Of a DNA stretch of 64,000 nucleotides, positions 42,800 through 51,093 are shown piece by piece. A program made the translations under genes and the position numbers. Numbering within the stretch: position 1 is the stretch's first letter; every line of letters begins with the position of its first letter. The notes under the pieces were generated by a model, which did no database searches, was not told where the DNA came from, and saw only the letters and a program-made list of their open reading frames with translations. Source of the DNA: CBFHMJ01 sp965656875 (lineage in GTDB: Bacteria > Pseudomonadota > Gammaproteobacteria > Enterobacterales > Alteromonadaceae); the NCBI GenBank assembly GCA_965656875.1, contig CBFHMJ010000026.1:124001-188000 (forward strand), read 5' to 3'.

Positions 42800-43762
42800 A
42801 TGAAGATTGAATCTGATTCAATAGATGATTTATTACATGACACTTACAAGTACATTATAGAGAATGGAAAAGAGAACATTCCCAAGAAAGGGGAAAACCT
42901 CGAAGTGCAAGGTTGTGAGTTATTATTAAAAAACCCTATTGCGAGAGTAAGCCGGAGCGAATCAAGAGGGCTCATTTTTAGTTGTTTAGGGGAGTTAATC
43001 TGGTATCTGTCTGGTTCAAATGATGTTGAACCAATTCAATACTATCTTCCTAAATATCGGGGTTTTAGTGAGGATGATGGCACTGTGTATGGAGGTTATG
43101 GAAAACGCTTATTTAATATGCATGGTCAATACAATCAGATAGAAAGAGTAATTAAACAGCTCAAGAATCGACCAAGCACAAGACAGGCTGTTATTCAATT
43201 ATTTGATTCATCTGACCTATCTGGAGAATATAAAGATATTCCATGTACTCTAAACCTTCAGTTCATATTAAGAGAAAACAAATTAAGTTTGTTTACGATG
43301 ATGCGCTCTAATGATGCATATATTGGATTACCTCACGATATTTTTGTATTTACAATGCTTCAAGAATTAATTGCTTCAGAATTAGAATGCGATTTAGGTT
43401 TCTACCATCATTATGTTGTTAGTCTCCACATTTATAATAAAGATTTGAAAAAAGTGAAGGATTTTATTAAGGAAGATTTTATGAGTAATAAAAGCATAAT
43501 GGAGACAATGCCTGCGAAATCCTTCTCAAATTTCATCACTGATATTATTGATATAGAAGAGAAAATTCGAAAAGGAAGGATTATCAAACTTGAGTGTATG
43601 CCGATTTTTCCATCGTATTGGCAAGATATTTTGTACTTATTGTTATTTTTTAAAATAACAAAAGAAAATGAAATATCTATAGATACTGAAGATATACGAA
43701 GTGAGATCAAAAATGTTAACTATAACAATTTGATTAAAAAGCGCGTTAACCGAATTTCTTAA
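42800..43762 (+). CDS. Thymidylate-synthase-fold enzyme, predicted (d)CMP hydroxymethylase
   Basis: A 320-residue pyrimidine C5-methylase-fold protein. Cys149 in IPCTLNLQF is the catalytic nucleophile, and 20 residues on comes Arg169-Ser-Asn-Asp172 (RSND), the same spacing as Cys146/Arg166 in E. coli ThyA. At the position of ThyA Asn177, which selects dUMP, this protein has Asp180 (LPHD); Asp at this place and RSND occur in T4 dCMP hydroxymethylase. SLHIYNKD fits the nucleotide-binding HxY. It is thus unlikely to be the housekeeping ThyA. The start at 42800 follows GGTGGA; in-frame TTG 42758 and ATG 42788 are alternatives. The DNA is AT-rich. Eleven bases separate it from the next gene. Confidence 0.8.
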   Translation: MKIESDSIDDLLHDTYKYIIENGKENIPKKGENLEVQGCELLLKNPIARVSRSESRGLIFSCLGELIWYLSGSNDVEPIQYYLPKYRGFSEDDGTVYGGYGKRLFNMHGQYNQIERVIKQLKNRPSTRQAVIQLFDSSDLSGEYKDIPCTLNLQFILRENKLSLFTMMRSNDAYIGLPHDIFVFTMLQELIASELECDLGFYHHYVVSLHIYNKDLKKVKDFIKEDFMSNKSIMETMPAKSFSNFITDIIDIEEKIRKGRIIKLECMPIFPSYWQDILYLLLFFKITKENEISIDTEDIRSEIKNVNYNNLIKKRVNRIS

Positions 43763-43772
43763 GGTGATAATT

Positions 43773-44720
43773 ATGAACAGTAAAAAACATGAGCAACTAG
43801 GACTATTCGTTGACGCCTTGAAAAATTTTGAATGCAATAATTCCAAACTGAAAGGCTTAAAAAGTGATAAGCATTATGAGGTATTTTCTAAGCAGTTAAT
43901 TGATAGTGTAAGACGTATTGAATACGTAAAGGTTATAGGAAAAAGAGATATTTCGATATTTCGGACTAACCCGCATTCCTATTTTTTCGATCCTCTTCGG
44001 GCGGCATGGCGATACAAATTAGCTGGTGATATTAATGAAGCTTGCTGGTTGATTTTTTTGTCAACTCACTGTGGCAAACATAAGAAGTTTGGCTGGCAGC
44101 TTTGTCGTGATATATATGGCGGGTTAGGCACAACAGTATGGACATGGGATAAGATTACATCGGATTTTGATGCTTTTCATAACTGGTACAAAATTGCTAC
44201 TCTGGAAATGGCTAGAGATACTACTATTCGAGCTTTTGGCAATCATAGAAAATATGAAAGCTTGAGATATAATAGTAACAGGCCATTACATAAAGTAATT
44301 GAAAGTTATATTCAATGGGTTGGTAGAAATCACGATCATGGAATTAGACTTCATAACGTGCCCTATTATTTGGACGGCAATCCAGAGATGTTATTTGATG
44401 AGCTATATCGTTCAATGAAAAGTGTTATATCATTTGGGCGAACGGCAAAATTTGATTATCTGACGATGCTTGCAAAATTTGGTATTGTGGATATTAATCC
44501 ACCAACACTATATCTTAAAGATGCAACCGGGCCTAAGCAGGGTGTCAACTATCTTTTCTTCGGCTCAACTAGTTCAAATGTTTCTGTAAGTAAATTGGAT
44601 ATTGAAATTAATAATTTGGCAAACTACCTTCCAATCTCAACATTACCTTGTCAAGTATTAGAGGATGCTTTATGTAATTGGCAAAAATCTCCTGATCTGT
44701 ATATATATTTTGGAGGTTAA
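43773..44720 (+). CDS. Alpha-glutamyl/putrescinyl-thymine pyrophosphorylase-like (clade 3 type) protein
   Basis: A 315-residue, largely helical protein. From memory of the family, the blocks HCGKHKKFGWQLCRDIYGGLG, RAFGNHRKYESL, ESYIQWVGRNHDHG, FGRTAKFDYLTMLAKFG and LYLKDATGPKQGVNYLFFG look like the bacterial alpha-glutamyl/putrescinyl-thymine pyrophosphorylase clade 3. Relatives in phages act on pyrophosphorylated hydroxymethyl-pyrimidines in DNA to attach amino acids or polyamines; the activity of the bacterial clade is not established to my knowledge. AAGGTG precedes the ATG at 43773, overlapping the hydroxymethylase stop region, so the two form an operon. The gene ends one base from the convergent HTH-ImmA gene. 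Confidence 0.6.
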   Translation: MNSKKHEQLGLFVDALKNFECNNSKLKGLKSDKHYEVFSKQLIDSVRRIEYVKVIGKRDISIFRTNPHSYFFDPLRAAWRYKLAGDINEACWLIFLSTHCGKHKKFGWQLCRDIYGGLGTTVWTWDKITSDFDAFHNWYKIATLEMARDTTIRAFGNHRKYESLRYNSNRPLHKVIESYIQWVGRNHDHGIRLHNVPYYLDGNPEMLFDELYRSMKSVISFGRTAKFDYLTMLAKFGIVDINPPTLYLKDATGPKQGVNYLFFGSTSSNVSVSKLDIEINNLANYLPISTLPCQVLEDALCNWQKSPDLYIYFGG

Positions 44721-44721
44721 A

Positions 44722-45804
44722 TTAAGACCACTTGTATCGAACTTTAAACTTGTTCAAATGTGAATACTCAATGTTTCCCATGAATTGGAGTTGCCCAAGA
44801 ACAATGCCTTTAGAGACTCCAATTTTTTTTGCAAATCTGATTATTTTTTTCCAATCTCTTGCATAAAAAGATTTCAACTCTGCTTGATAAACTTGCGGAA
44901 TTAATTGATCTGTAGCAAATGAGTCTGCTTCTAACTCTTCATCATTTTTTAATCCTGATGTTGGATTTCTCTCTATTCGGGTCATTTGATTGCTTGAATG
45001 TAACACCAAATGGCCTATCTCATGAAAAAGTGTGAACCAGAAGTGGTCATCTGTTAAATGTCGAAAACTCATTATCAGAGTAGGTTTGTTCTTTTGAAAA
45101 AAGCATGTAGCTCCGCTTGCTCTGCAACCGGATGGGGTTTTAGCTATAATAAAAATTATGCCAACTTCCGCAAAAATAGTTTTTAGTTTGGGAATGAACA
45201 CTTGAGGATCAGGCTCTAAAGTTAAATCTCTAATTTCTTTTAAGGCATCGATAAGTAAATTTTTATCCCAAGGTAATGTAGATATGTCACAGCTAATATT
45301 TTTAGCATACTGAAGCCAAGTAAAAACCGATAACTCATCCGTATTTAAAGTCTTAGAAGTTCTATATGCTACATTTAATTGCTTGTTTTCAAAATAGTCG
45401 TACCATGAGTCAATTGATTCTTGTCTAAAAAATTTTAGACATTCTTTCACTCGTTTTTTTCTTGGAGAGTTCTTGGGAATCCAACCGTGCTTAACCATAT
45501 CTGAAATTGGTAAACTGGTTAACCAACTTTGCTCTCGTTCTTGTATTTTCTTTTTGAATGATTGATATTGATAGTCCCTTGCAAGCCAAAATTTTGATGG
45601 AACATGTAGTGTAGATTCTAATTTGACAGCTATCACTTGGCATATTGATAATTCACCATCTAATAGTTGCTGTCCCTTTTTTGCTGTTAACCCAATTTGT
45701 TTGTTTAGTTGTTCAATTGATAAGCCAAATTCATCAAGTAACTCAATAATAGTGTCTCCAGGAGGGGATATCCAATCCGGTGAAAAGTCTTTAGTTTGAA
45801 GCAT
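44722..45804 (-). CDS. HTH (XRE/HigA-like) protein fused to ImmA/IrrE metallopeptidase
   Basis: A 360-residue protein with an N-terminal HigA-like HTH region (residues about 15-75, PPGDTIIELLDEFGLSIEQLNK ... VPSKFWL) and a C-terminal ImmA/IrrE peptidase with the zinc motif HEIGH (261-265), a following LVLH, and the downstream acidic ligand region EELEADSFATDQLIP. ImmA/IrrE proteins cleave or destabilise repressors, and such fusions also act as antitoxins. Its start overlaps the upstream HigB-like gene by 14 bases, the usual toxin-first higBA order. It ends tail to tail with the gene at 43773-44720. Confidence 0.85.
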   Translation of the reverse strand: MLQTKDFSPDWISPPGDTIIELLDEFGLSIEQLNKQIGLTAKKGQQLLDGELSICQVIAVKLESTLHVPSKFWLARDYQYQSFKKKIQEREQSWLTSLPISDMVKHGWIPKNSPRKKRVKECLKFFRQESIDSWYDYFENKQLNVAYRTSKTLNTDELSVFTWLQYAKNISCDISTLPWDKNLLIDALKEIRDLTLEPDPQVFIPKLKTIFAEVGIIFIIAKTPSGCRASGATCFFQKNKPTLIMSFRHLTDDHFWFTLFHEIGHLVLHSSNQMTRIERNPTSGLKNDEELEADSFATDQLIPQVYQAELKSFYARDWKKIIRFAKKIGVSKGIVLGQLQFMGNIEYSHLNKFKVRYKWS

Positions 45805-46126
45805 TTTTTTGACCTATTTTAATTAACTTGATTCTAAAAATGCGTTGCCAGTTAGTTTGTCCACAAGGCAAACGAGGTATATTTTTATGCGCAGGAATGA
45901 ATTGTAAAAAGACACCAGAACACATATCTAGTATAAGACATTCATCATTTTTGATATGTAATATTCTTGGATTGCCTAGTGGCAGTTCGAAACAATTTTC
46001 TACAGCCAAAATATCTGCAATTCTTTTTCGTAGTGTTTCTGCTACGAGTTTACTATAAATTGCTTCAGCAATAGATTGAATCTCACAAATTTGACGGAGT
46101 TCTCTAGTGTGAAATGAAATTTCCAA
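45791..46126 (-). CDS. HigB-like toxin (RelE/ParE superfamily)
   Basis: A 111-residue protein with the family pattern: FHTRELRQICE at the N-terminus, AETLRKRIADILAVENCFELP, then GNPRIL and a basic strand FLQFIPAHKNIP. Such proteins are ribosome-dependent mRNA interferases or relatives. The only usable start is a TTG at 46126, because an in-frame stop lies six codons upstream and no ATG is available; the Shine-Dalgarno is poor, so expression is probably low. It is translationally coupled to the HTH-ImmA gene, forming a toxin-antitoxin-like pair. Confidence 0.75.
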   Translation of the reverse strand: MEISFHTRELRQICEIQSIAEAIYSKLVAETLRKRIADILAVENCFELPLGNPRILHIKNDECLILDMCSGVFLQFIPAHKNIPRLPCGQTNWQRIFRIKLIKIGQKNASN

Positions 46127-46437
46127 TGTATGAAATACTTATTCAATATGAAGCAAATAATTAATTGTTATGCTAATGCATATATTATGTACCTGTAAAG
46201 GCTGGTTTGAGGACAGATAATACAAACCACATATTAGATGATTTTCATGCAGTATCTGCTATTTTATTTCTTATACGTGCTTAATCTGTATTGGTAGCAA
46301 CTCAAGCAAAAAGCGTGAAACTTTGAAATGCCATTTAACCTTGAAAAATCAATATATTAAAATTCAATTTATAGTATTCCACACTTCTCTTCAAATACTT
46401 GCTATCCAGAATCACAATCATCGACAGTTAATATTTT
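46127..46437. other. Upstream region of the HigB-like/HTH-ImmA operon
   Basis: About 310 AT-rich bases. It must carry the promoter and operator of the minus-strand toxin gene; the sequence TAATGCATATATTA around 46172 is palindrome-like. No gene seen. This is the right edge of the AT-rich module. Confidence 0.4.
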
Positions 46438-46704
46438 ATGATTGGCTCTATTTTCTTGTTTTTAATCCCGCTATTAGCGTACTGGTTGACTGATATCCCA
46501 TGGCTGCTCATGTTTTGGATTGTTACTTTGCCGATTATCGTGTTCGATAAACTTAAAGAACATCATGAAAATAAACGATTTATTGAACCTGGAAAGGTTT
46601 GGTTTTACCGTCGAGCAAGCTCGATTGCACGGGGTATGTTAGTCTTTTTTTTGGCTGTTCTTGAGTTAGCTGCGGTCGTTCTGGACGTATATTATGGCGA
46701 ATAA
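46438..46704 (+). CDS. Small membrane protein, unknown function
   Basis: An 88-residue protein with two hydrophobic spans at the N-terminus (IGSIFLFLIPLLAYWL and LLMFWIVTLPIIVF), a basic cytoplasmic stretch with HHENKRF and FYRRASS, and a third span near the end (GMLVFFLAVLELAAVVLDVYY). No family is recognised. The Shine-Dalgarno is weak, so it could be a chance frame, though hydrophobic patterning and codon composition favour a gene. Confidence 0.5.
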   Translation: MIGSIFLFLIPLLAYWLTDIPWLLMFWIVTLPIIVFDKLKEHHENKRFIEPGKVWFYRRASSIARGMLVFFLAVLELAAVVLDVYYGE

Positions 46705-46850
46705 GCCGACTGATAACGGACTAACAAACCTAACCCGAAGTACAAGCAGTCAGGTCATTTAACGAGGTAAACCGACTCAATATCGCGTATTAACAGGCGA
46801 CAAACTGCAGCCAAAATCACCCTCAAAGGCTAAATGACTTTAACAATCCA

Positions 46851-47318
46851 CTATTCGTGATACTTACGGATCACCGCTACTTTTCCATCTTCCATTTCTA
46901 ACACTTCCATCATGATGCTGGTGTATTCAATCGGTTGTTTATTCTGAGGATGAATCCCTTTGGCGTGTTTTTTATAGCGGATTGCAATGGCGGAATCGTT
47001 AAAGGTGAACACGTTCAGTAATTCTGCTTTGAACTCAGAATGTGCGCCCAGGTAGAACGTCATGCCTTTTAGCATGGCGGCTTTGCCGTCTGGTGAGCGG
47101 GAATCATCGCTGTCCCAGGGAAGGTGAGAGTGACCCACATCGTCGGCCAGTAATGCCAGGTAAGTGGTTAAATCTTGTTGAGTAGCATCCGGTGCTTGCG
47201 TCGCAACCATCGCATTGAAGTAGCGCTGAGCAAAGGCGTTGAAATCAATTGAGGCATCTTTGGCAACGGCTGATGATGCAATCAACCAGCTAACAGTGAT
47301 AAGTGCAAATCTGAACAT
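46851..47318 (-). CDS. Secreted NTF2/SnoaL-like protein
   Basis: A 155-residue protein with signal peptide MFRFALITVSWLIASSAVA and an NTF2-like cone fold pattern: FNAFAQRYFNAM, LTTYLALLADDVGHSH, GKAAMLKGMTFYLGAHSEF and the C-terminal strand EVLEMEDGKVAVIRKYHE. The function of such exported SnoaL-like proteins is mostly unknown. The start at 47318 has GGAG six bases upstream; an ATG 12 bases earlier encompasses that Shine-Dalgarno and is less likely. Monocistronic. Confidence 0.7.
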   Translation of the reverse strand: MFRFALITVSWLIASSAVAKDASIDFNAFAQRYFNAMVATQAPDATQQDLTTYLALLADDVGHSHLPWDSDDSRSPDGKAAMLKGMTFYLGAHSEFKAELLNVFTFNDSAIAIRYKKHAKGIHPQNKQPIEYTSIMMEVLEMEDGKVAVIRKYHE

Positions 47319-47522
47319 GGCATACTCCATTTTATTGTTGTTTTATCAATGATTACCGGAACGATGGTTAAACCAGTCACTTAGCATGAAGTAACCGAAA
47401 ACCAAATGCTCACAGCGGGTAAGCATTTGATGGTACAGACTCAATGAGGCTGTTTCAAAAATTAGTAAATCCGACCAGATTTAATTTTATGAAGCGTTGA
47501 AGATTTAACGGGAGAATCGAAA

Positions 47523-48215
47523 TTGTTCCCTAATTCGTTAAGAAGGTACAATTCGTTTCTATTTCATAACCTGGAGGATATTTCATTGCTAAAGCCTAAT
47601 TTTGACGAAGATGTCATGTCAAAAATTTTAAGTGGTTTATTTAAAAAACGACCTGTTTTTTTGAGTGAAAAGGATTTTCAAAATCACCTGATTGATGAAC
47701 TAAAAACCTTTAATACAGATGGTTACGTCATTAGTGAATATGCAGTGTCAGATACTTCAAGTGGTCAGCGCTGTGATATTTTTGTTAGTGGTAATAAAAG
47801 AATCGGTATTGAGTTGAAATACAAAACGTGTGAAGACGAATACGAAATTGGTACTGAGAAAATATTATTGAAAGAGCATGGGGCGAGAGATCAAGCTCAA
47901 TATGATTTTATAAAAGATATTATTCGGCTGGAAACATGGTGTGATGAAGGATAATTGGACAAAGGCTACGCAATCTTCTTAACCAATGAGAGCAAATATT
48001 GGCAAGGTACTGGTCGAACTACGATAGATCAGGATTTCAAGCTTTGTCAGTCAGTGATATCAGGAACGCTTGATTGGAGTAGCAAAGCAGGAAAGGGTTC
48101 AAAGATAGGTGGTAGGGAAAAGCCACTCGTTCTTAAAAATAGTTATAAGTTGTTTTGGAGAGATGGAGACGCTGCTTATCCTGATTTTCGTTATTTAATG
48201 GTGGAAGTAAACTGA
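47523..48215 (+). pseudogene. PD-(D/E)xK nuclease-like gene interrupted by an in-frame TAA
   Basis: Two open frames in the same reading frame (47523-47954 and 47955-48215) are split only by a TAA at 47952-47954. Read through, they give a 230-residue protein. The first part has Asp85 in RCDIFV and Glu97-x-Lys99 in IGIELKY, the layout of a PD-(D/E)xK nuclease core; the second part (YAIFLTNESKYWQ, RDGDAAYPDFRYLMVEVN) completes the fold. A single base change could have created the stop. The upstream start is TTG at 47523 with GGGAG before it; an ATG at 47616 is an alternative. It may be an inactivated restriction or defence nuclease. Confidence 0.6.
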
Positions 48216-48335
48216 CAACAAAAGATTCTGTTTGATTATATTTGGTACTGATTTTCATAAGGAAGCTTGTTCGCCCTGACACAGGACTATCAGGGCGACG
48301 TCATCTGGATGTTCGGCAAGCCAGACAAAGCAACC

Positions 48336-48725
48336 TTACAACATCTGCATCAATTGAATAAAGTTGCCGCAGGTATCATCCAGCACCGCTATTTTTACGG
48401 TGCCAGCTTCTTTGGGTGGCATTGAAAATTCTACGCCCAGTTCGGTGAGTCGCTGGTATTCCTGATCGATATCATCGACGGCGAACGAGGTCCAGGGAAT
48501 GCCAGCTTCTTTTAGTGCTGCCTGGTAAACGCGAGCCGGTTCAAATGCCATTGGTTCTAATAGCAATTCTACGCCTGCTTGTTCGGTTGGGGAGACGACA
48601 GTAAGCCATTTGTAGTCGCCCAGCGGCACATCGGTTTTTTTAATGAAGCCTAAAACATTTGTATAAAAAGCTAACGCCTTTTCCTGGTCATCAACCGGTA
48701 CGCTGGTGACATAGAGTTTGATCAT
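48336..48725 (-). CDS. VOC (glyoxalase/bleomycin-resistance) family protein
   Basis: A 129-residue protein with two beta-alpha-beta-beta-beta VOC modules: KLYVTSVPVDDQEKALAFYTNVLGF at the N-terminus and SFAVDDIDQEYQRLTELGVEF then DTCGNFIQLMQML at the C-terminus. The final Asn occupies the usual C-terminal metal-ligand area (GNFIQL instead of GNxxEL), so metal binding may be incomplete. Substrate unknown. It follows the short AraC gene by 64 bases on the same strand, and the two are probably co-expressed. Confidence 0.85.
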   Translation of the reverse strand: MIKLYVTSVPVDDQEKALAFYTNVLGFIKKTDVPLGDYKWLTVVSPTEQAGVELLLEPMAFEPARVYQAALKEAGIPWTSFAVDDIDQEYQRLTELGVEFSMPPKEAGTVKIAVLDDTCGNFIQLMQML

Positions 48726-48789
48726 CGGAGTTTCGTTCCTGGTTTGTACAAGTCATGACCTAAGCATAGCCAGGATTGATGTTGAAAAC

Positions 48790-49212
48790 TTATTCCAGAT
48801 TGCTTTTATGGCGTTGTTGGTAGGCTTTCGGTGAGAAACCCGTGCATTTTTTAAAAACAGAGGAGAATGTTGGCAGGCTTTCATAACCGACATCACCGCA
48901 CACCTGAGTGATCGGGATGCCAGCTTGAATCAATGCTTTTGCTTTGGTGATGCGTAAATCCCGTAAATAATGTCTGGGTGTTACGCCGTACATCTGTCGA
49001 AAAACCCGAACATAATGAAATCGTGACATACAGGCGGCGCTGGCTAAGGCGTCCAGATCAACCGCTTCTGCGAAGTGAGTTTCCATCAGTATTTTAGATT
49101 GTCGCACCTGAGCGAATTGCGCCGGACGGAACGGAATGTCGTTGTATATACGGTCGATTTCCTGTTCAAAGAAAGTTCGGGTGTCCGGTTGTTTGCGGGG
49201 CATTCGGGCCAT
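48790..49212 (-). CDS. Short AraC-family transcriptional regulator
   Basis: A 140-residue protein that is little more than an AraC/XylS DNA-binding domain. The first HTH is LDALASAACMSRFHYVRVFRQMYG and the second ITQVCGDVGYESLPTFSSVFKKCTGFSPKAYQ. No ligand domain is present. It lies just upstream of the VOC gene, a common pairing in which the regulator controls the neighbour. Confidence 0.88.
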   Translation of the reverse strand: MARMPRKQPDTRTFFEQEIDRIYNDIPFRPAQFAQVRQSKILMETHFAEAVDLDALASAACMSRFHYVRVFRQMYGVTPRHYLRDLRITKAKALIQAGIPITQVCGDVGYESLPTFSSVFKKCTGFSPKAYQQRHKSNLE

Positions 49213-49272
49213 GTCTCTCAGGTAGCAGTAAGGTCTGTTAATCTTAATGCTACCTGATTTTTCCGGATTACT

Positions 49273-49611
49273 TTACCCTAATCGTGCGCCGTCAGGCACG
49301 TCTTCATTAACGGTGGCTAAGACCACAGCACCGTCATCCCTATAAAAGCCAGTCACCAGACATTCTGAACGTACCGGGCCTATTTGTTTTGGTGGGAAGT
49401 TGACTACCGTAATGACCCGCTTTCCGATCAGCGATTGTTTGTCGTATAAATCAGTGATCTGGGCGCTGGATTTTTTAATGCCGAGTTCCGGGCCGAGATT
49501 GACCTGTAGTTTCCAGGCGGGTTTGCGAGCTTCCGGAAAATCGTCAACGGCGACAATCGTGCCAACCCGGATATCTACTTTGGTGAAATCTTGCCATTCA
49601 ATGGTGTTCAT
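49273..49611 (-). CDS. csaA: CsaA-like tRNA-binding domain protein
   Basis: A 112-residue protein made of one OB-fold tRNA-binding domain (WQDFTKVDIRVGTIV, GIKKSSAQITDLYDKQSLIGKRVITVVNFPPKQIG, SECLVTGF), like Bacillus CsaA, an export-related chaperone and tRNA-binding protein. Single gene with ATG start. Confidence 0.88.
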   Translation of the reverse strand: MNTIEWQDFTKVDIRVGTIVAVDDFPEARKPAWKLQVNLGPELGIKKSSAQITDLYDKQSLIGKRVITVVNFPPKQIGPVRSECLVTGFYRDDGAVVLATVNEDVPDGARLG

Positions 49612-49708
49612 CGTGCTGCCTTGTTTATGAAATCAATGGGCAACAGCGTAGCGCGTTGTAATGACTTACATTGTGCAGAAAAGACGGTTTATCAGGGTGA
49701 CTGGCTGG

Positions 49709-50455
49709 TTAACGCCAGGCGCGAGGAGGCTGTCCGGTAATCTGCTGGAAACGTCGGCTAAAGGCTGAAAAGTCCTGATAACCCACTTGCTCGGCGATTA
49801 ATCCGATTGGCGTGTCGGTGTGACGGAGCAGGGCTTTGGCGCGCTCTATTCGCATTTGGGTCAGGTATTGCTTGGGTGTTTGTCCGATTTGCTGTTTAAA
49901 CAGGGTTTTAAACTGTGTTGGGCTGAGGCAGGCAATGCTGGCCAGTGACGTTATGGTGTGAGGATGTTGAATGTGTTGGTGAATCGCGGCGATGACGTTA
50001 TCAATCCGTGGATCCGACTTGCTAGCATGGCCTGTAAGATTCGCTGTTTGCCTGGTGAGTAAACAGGTGAACAGTTGCAGGTTCATTGCTTCAATATCAG
50101 CATCAACCTGGTGTTCCAGTTGAATCGCGACATAGTGAATAAAGGCGGTTAATGAAGGGCTGATGGCGAATTTTTGGTGTAGCGCGAGTAGGTTATCGGG
50201 CAGGGTATCGAGGTCTGCAACCAGAAATCGCGCAGCTTCGTCCGCACTGAATGCGTGTTCCCAACCCGCTGGAATGACAACACATTCACCCGCCGAGACA
50301 TTGCCGTTATATCGTTCTTGTTGTTGTTCGCTTAGTGTGATTTGAATTGATCCGTGCAAAGGCAGCACCAGTTGATGCCAGCGATGGGCATGACTTTTTG
50401 ACTGGGTGGTATAGGCGCGAACCGTGAGTTGATTTTTCATTGGGTGAGTTGTCAT
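49709..50455 (-). CDS. AraC-family regulator with cupin domain
   Basis: A 248-residue AraC/XylS-family regulator: an N-terminal AraC-ligand cupin (HAHRWHQLVLPLHGSIQITL, SAGECVVIPAGWEHAF), then two HTHs (ITSLASIACLSPTQFKTLFKQQIG and IGLIAEQVGYQDFSAFSRRFQQITG). Two in-frame ATGs, at 50455 and 50440, are possible. It lies 29 bases from the peroxiredoxin gene on the same strand, so it may regulate or be regulated with it; this is inferred from position. Confidence 0.85.
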   Translation of the reverse strand: MTTHPMKNQLTVRAYTTQSKSHAHRWHQLVLPLHGSIQITLSEQQQERYNGNVSAGECVVIPAGWEHAFSADEAARFLVADLDTLPDNLLALHQKFAISPSLTAFIHYVAIQLEHQVDADIEAMNLQLFTCLLTRQTANLTGHASKSDPRIDNVIAAIHQHIQHPHTITSLASIACLSPTQFKTLFKQQIGQTPKQYLTQMRIERAKALLRHTDTPIGLIAEQVGYQDFSAFSRRFQQITGQPPRAWR

Positions 50456-50484
50456 TGAGCGCTGTGAAGCGCTCAGTGATGGTA

Positions 50485-50958
50485 TTACAGTAATTCCAGA
50501 ATAGTTTCTGCGTTACTGACTTCAAAGACCTTCGGAGCTTCAACATTTAATGTTGTGACGACACCGTCTTCAATGATCATCGCGTAACGTTGCGAGCGTA
50601 CACCACCAAAACTACCCGTTTCTTTGTCCAGGCCAATGGCTTTAGTAAAGCTGGCGTCACCGTCACCTAACATCATGATTTCTGATGCATTGTGGGCTTC
50701 ACCCCAGGCTTTCATGACAAATGCGTCGTTGACAGAAACACAAGCGATAATATCAACGCCTTTAGCTTTAATTTGATCCGCGTGCACCACGAAACCCGGT
50801 AAGTGGGCTTGTGAGCAAGTGGGTGTGAATGCGCCAGGTACGGCAAACAGCACGACTTTTTTGCCCGCAAAGAGTTCATCTGTCTGATGATTTTGCATAC
50901 CGTCAGCGGTTAATTCAGTTAGTACAGATGATGGGATTTTTTGTTGTTGTTCAATCAT
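50485..50958 (-). CDS. Prx5-type peroxiredoxin
   Basis: A 157-residue peroxiredoxin of the Prx5 subfamily. Peroxidatic Cys48 lies in VPGAFTPTCSQAHLPGF, the Prx5 pattern. VNDAFVMKAWGEAH and GGVRSQRYAMIIEDGVV complete the core. It reduces peroxides using glutathione or thioredoxin. No resolving cysteine is visible in the C-terminal part, so a 1-Cys mechanism is likely. Upstream of the AraC/cupin gene. Confidence 0.92.
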   Translation of the reverse strand: MIEQQQKIPSSVLTELTADGMQNHQTDELFAGKKVVLFAVPGAFTPTCSQAHLPGFVVHADQIKAKGVDIIACVSVNDAFVMKAWGEAHNASEIMMLGDGDASFTKAIGLDKETGSFGGVRSQRYAMIIEDGVVTTLNVEAPKVFEVSNAETILELL

Positions 50959-51093
50959 GTTGGTTCCTCAGTCGGATGTAGTCTCGGGCTTTAATATGTG
51001 GGGGTTGATGCCGAAACACAATATTGAACCAGCGCTTTTTTAAAATGATTTGGCTATGAACCAGAAGAAAGTGATTGGAGCGATGAACATCGC

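Noticed and set aside
42361..46440. Phage-type att repeat or integrase for the tRNA-Ser island
   Set aside because: No integrase-like frame and no second copy of the tRNA 3' sequence were seen within the window.
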